Assembly: GCA_035549275.1 (NCBI GenBank)
Contig: DASZRH010000047.1
Coordinates: forward strand, 1-5,840
DNA length: 5,840 bases
Direction: 5' to 3'
Source of the DNA: 2-01-FULL-49-17 sp035549275
Lineage (GTDB): Bacteria; Patescibacteriota; Minisyncoccia; 2-02-FULL-40-12; GWA2-44-9
The translations under genes were made by a program, and so were the position numbers. Shown in pieces: positions 4,948-5,840 of this stretch (positions within the stretch are counted from its first letter, which is position 1; every line of letters begins with the position of its first letter). The notes beneath the pieces were generated by a model that saw only the letters and a list, made by a program, of their open reading frames with translations, ran no database searches and had not been told where the DNA came from.

Positions 4948-5319
4948 ATGCACCCTTCACCCGAAGCAATGTGGGCCGTTGCAATCCTTGCCAGCTTCGC
5001 GCTGGCCTGGGGCTTCCGGAAACGACAAGAGATGATCGGCGAGATCGTCGCCGACCGCAGCCACGCCGCCCGAGAGGTTGCAGCCAGCTTGTGGAAGGCC
5101 GACAAGGTCCTCCACCAGATGGACGGCTGGGTCCTAGTCTTCATGAACCATCAGACCTGGCCGAAGCGCATCGCGCTGGTCATCGGCCCGCAGCACCAGG
5201 ATTTCGACCGTTTCCGCGACATCCGCCACGGCGATGTGCTGGACTTGCAAGCCCTGGCCGAACCCTCAGCCGGCGGCAAGATCCACGAGCTCGCAAGCTA
5301 CTTGCGATTCAGGCACTAG
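4948..5319 (+). CDS. Small single-pass membrane protein of unknown function
   Basis: I do not recognise this 123-residue protein. Residues 7-23 (AMWAVAILASFALAWGF) form one hydrophobic helix with no positive charge before it and RKR directly after it (24-26). By the positive-inside rule the short N-terminus is outside and the rest is cytoplasmic. Residues 27-60 are charged and probably helical, with little sign of a known fold. Residues 64-80 contain the hydrophobic strand-like runs WVLVFMNH and RIALVIG. The tail is acidic and basic mixed and ends RFRH. The gene has its own promoter, leader hairpin, strong ribosome-binding site and terminator, so it is a monocistronic unit that is probably well expressed. 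GC-rich codon use resembles its neighbours. No catalytic motif is evident. Confidence 0.75.
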   Translation: MHPSPEAMWAVAILASFALAWGFRKRQEMIGEIVADRSHAAREVAASLWKADKVLHQMDGWVLVFMNHQTWPKRIALVIGPQHQDFDRFRDIRHGDVLDLQALAEPSAGGKIHELASYLRFRH

Positions 5320-5335
5320 TTCTATCCTTTCACCC

Positions 5336-5366
5336 ATCAGCCCGCGCGGAGCGCGGGCTGATTTTC
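5336..5366 (+). terminator. Rho-independent terminator of the small membrane protein gene
   Basis: A perfect 12-bp stem (ATCAGCCCGCGC 5336-5347 with GCGCGGGCTGAT 5351-5362) closes a GGA loop and leads into TTTTC. It lies 16 bases after the TAG of the upstream gene. It also sits in the 68-bp convergent gap to greA, but on the minus strand it is followed by GGGTG rather than T residues, so it is at most a weak greA terminator. Confidence 0.85.
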
Positions 5367-5387
5367 ATAATTGCACTGTCCACAACA

Positions 5388-5840
5388 TTACTTTACTTCG
5401 ACGATCTTGTATTCGACGTCGCCTTTGGGCGTCTTTATTTTGACGGTATCGCCTTTCTTGTGGCCAAGGAGGCCTTTGCCGATCGGGGATTCGTTGGAAA
5501 TATGGCCGGCGGCGGGATCGGACTCTGAAACGCCGACGATCACGAATTCATGAGTATGCTTGTCGGACTGGACTTTAACGCGCGAGCCGACGGTAACGGT
5601 GCCGGAATGCGGCGTATCGTCGCGAATAACAACGGCGTTCTCGAGAATCTTTTTGATTTCTTCGATCCGGCCTTCATTCATCGACTGGGCCTCTTTGGCA
5701 GCGTCAAATTCGGCATTTTCGGACAGATCGCCTTGTTCTTTGGCTTCTTTGATGCGCTGGGCAATTTCCGGACGCATAACCTCGGTGCGCTGCTGAAGCT
5801 CCTGCTTGAGTTTTTCCAACCCTTCTTTGCTGAAATATTG
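5388..5840 (-). CDS. greA: Transcript cleavage factor GreA (N-terminus outside window)
   Basis: 150 residues are visible, and the frame runs off the right edge. The TTG at 5819 is not the start: upstream in-frame codons read QYFSKEG and continue into LEKLKQEL, matching the conserved GreA beginning (Y-x-T-K-E-G-x-E-K-L). Only a few residues should be missing from the usual length of about 158. Residues 8-75 form the antiparallel coiled coil, with the acidic tip GDLSENAEFDAA (Asp38, Glu41, Glu44 in visible numbering) that reaches into the RNA polymerase secondary channel and promotes cleavage of backtracked RNA. The C-terminal FKBP-like domain contains ISNESPIGKGLLGHKKGD and ends in YKIVEVK. 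It is convergent with the small membrane protein gene. No dedicated minus-strand terminator is clear. Confidence 0.95.
   Translation of the reverse strand, partial: QYFSKEGLEKLKQELQQRTEVMRPEIAQRIKEAKEQGDLSENAEFDAAKEAQSMNEGRIEEIKKILENAVVIRDDTPHSGTVTVGSRVKVQSDKHTHEFVIVGVSESDPAAGHISNESPIGKGLLGHKKGDTVKIKTPKGDVEYKIVEVK

Noticed and set aside
5817..5819. TTG at 5819 as the greA start
   Set aside because: In-frame upstream codons QYFSKEG are conserved GreA N-terminal sequence, so the true start is beyond the window.

Overview
The window is a bacterial chromosomal fragment of moderate GC content. It carries two divergent transcription units, two genes cut by the window edges, and a noncoding region of about 600 bases that looks like a large structured RNA. 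The protein set fits a compact bacterial genome: class II LysRS and SerRS separated by one base, a short FtsQ-like protein, GreA, and a PMT-type glycosyltransferase with a DSNLDWGQDL motif. My best guess is a Patescibacteria (candidate phyla radiation) member. That is an inference from protein style; there is no rRNA marker here.

Layout, left to right. Positions 1-638 (+) are the C-terminal part of a membrane glycosyltransferase. Positions 639-1265 hold no convincing protein gene. On the minus strand this gap has a consensus-like promoter (TTGACT-16-TATAAT, 1221-1248), a run of nested helices from about 1196 to 754, and three tandem perfect hairpins (753-659). The last two hairpins are followed by T-tracts on the minus strand. 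Seven G:U pairs in the proposed helices exist only in a minus-strand transcript, where the plus strand would have A-C mismatches. I therefore call a minus-strand ncRNA of about 525 nt. Its 5' half has four alternating copies of complementary 7-mers (GAGCCCC/GGGGCTC) that allow two mutually exclusive folds.

Positions 1266-4812 (-) form an operon read as lysS, then serS, then an ftsQ-like gene. lysS appears leaderless: an extended -10 lies 6 bases before its ATG. serS starts one base after the lysS stop. The serS-ftsQ gap is almost filled by a 114-bp palindromic element (2071-2184) whose end supplies the serS stop codon.

Positions 4813-4947 are a divergent promoter region. From it a small single-pass membrane protein of unknown function (4948-5319, +) is expressed with its own promoter, leader hairpin, perfect Shine-Dalgarno and terminator. 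Positions 5388-5840 (-) are greA, whose first few codons lie outside the window.

Together the genes cover translation (lysS, serS), transcription elongation (greA), cell division (ftsQ-like) and envelope glycosylation. The unusual content is the ncRNA locus, the palindromic element and the orphan membrane protein.
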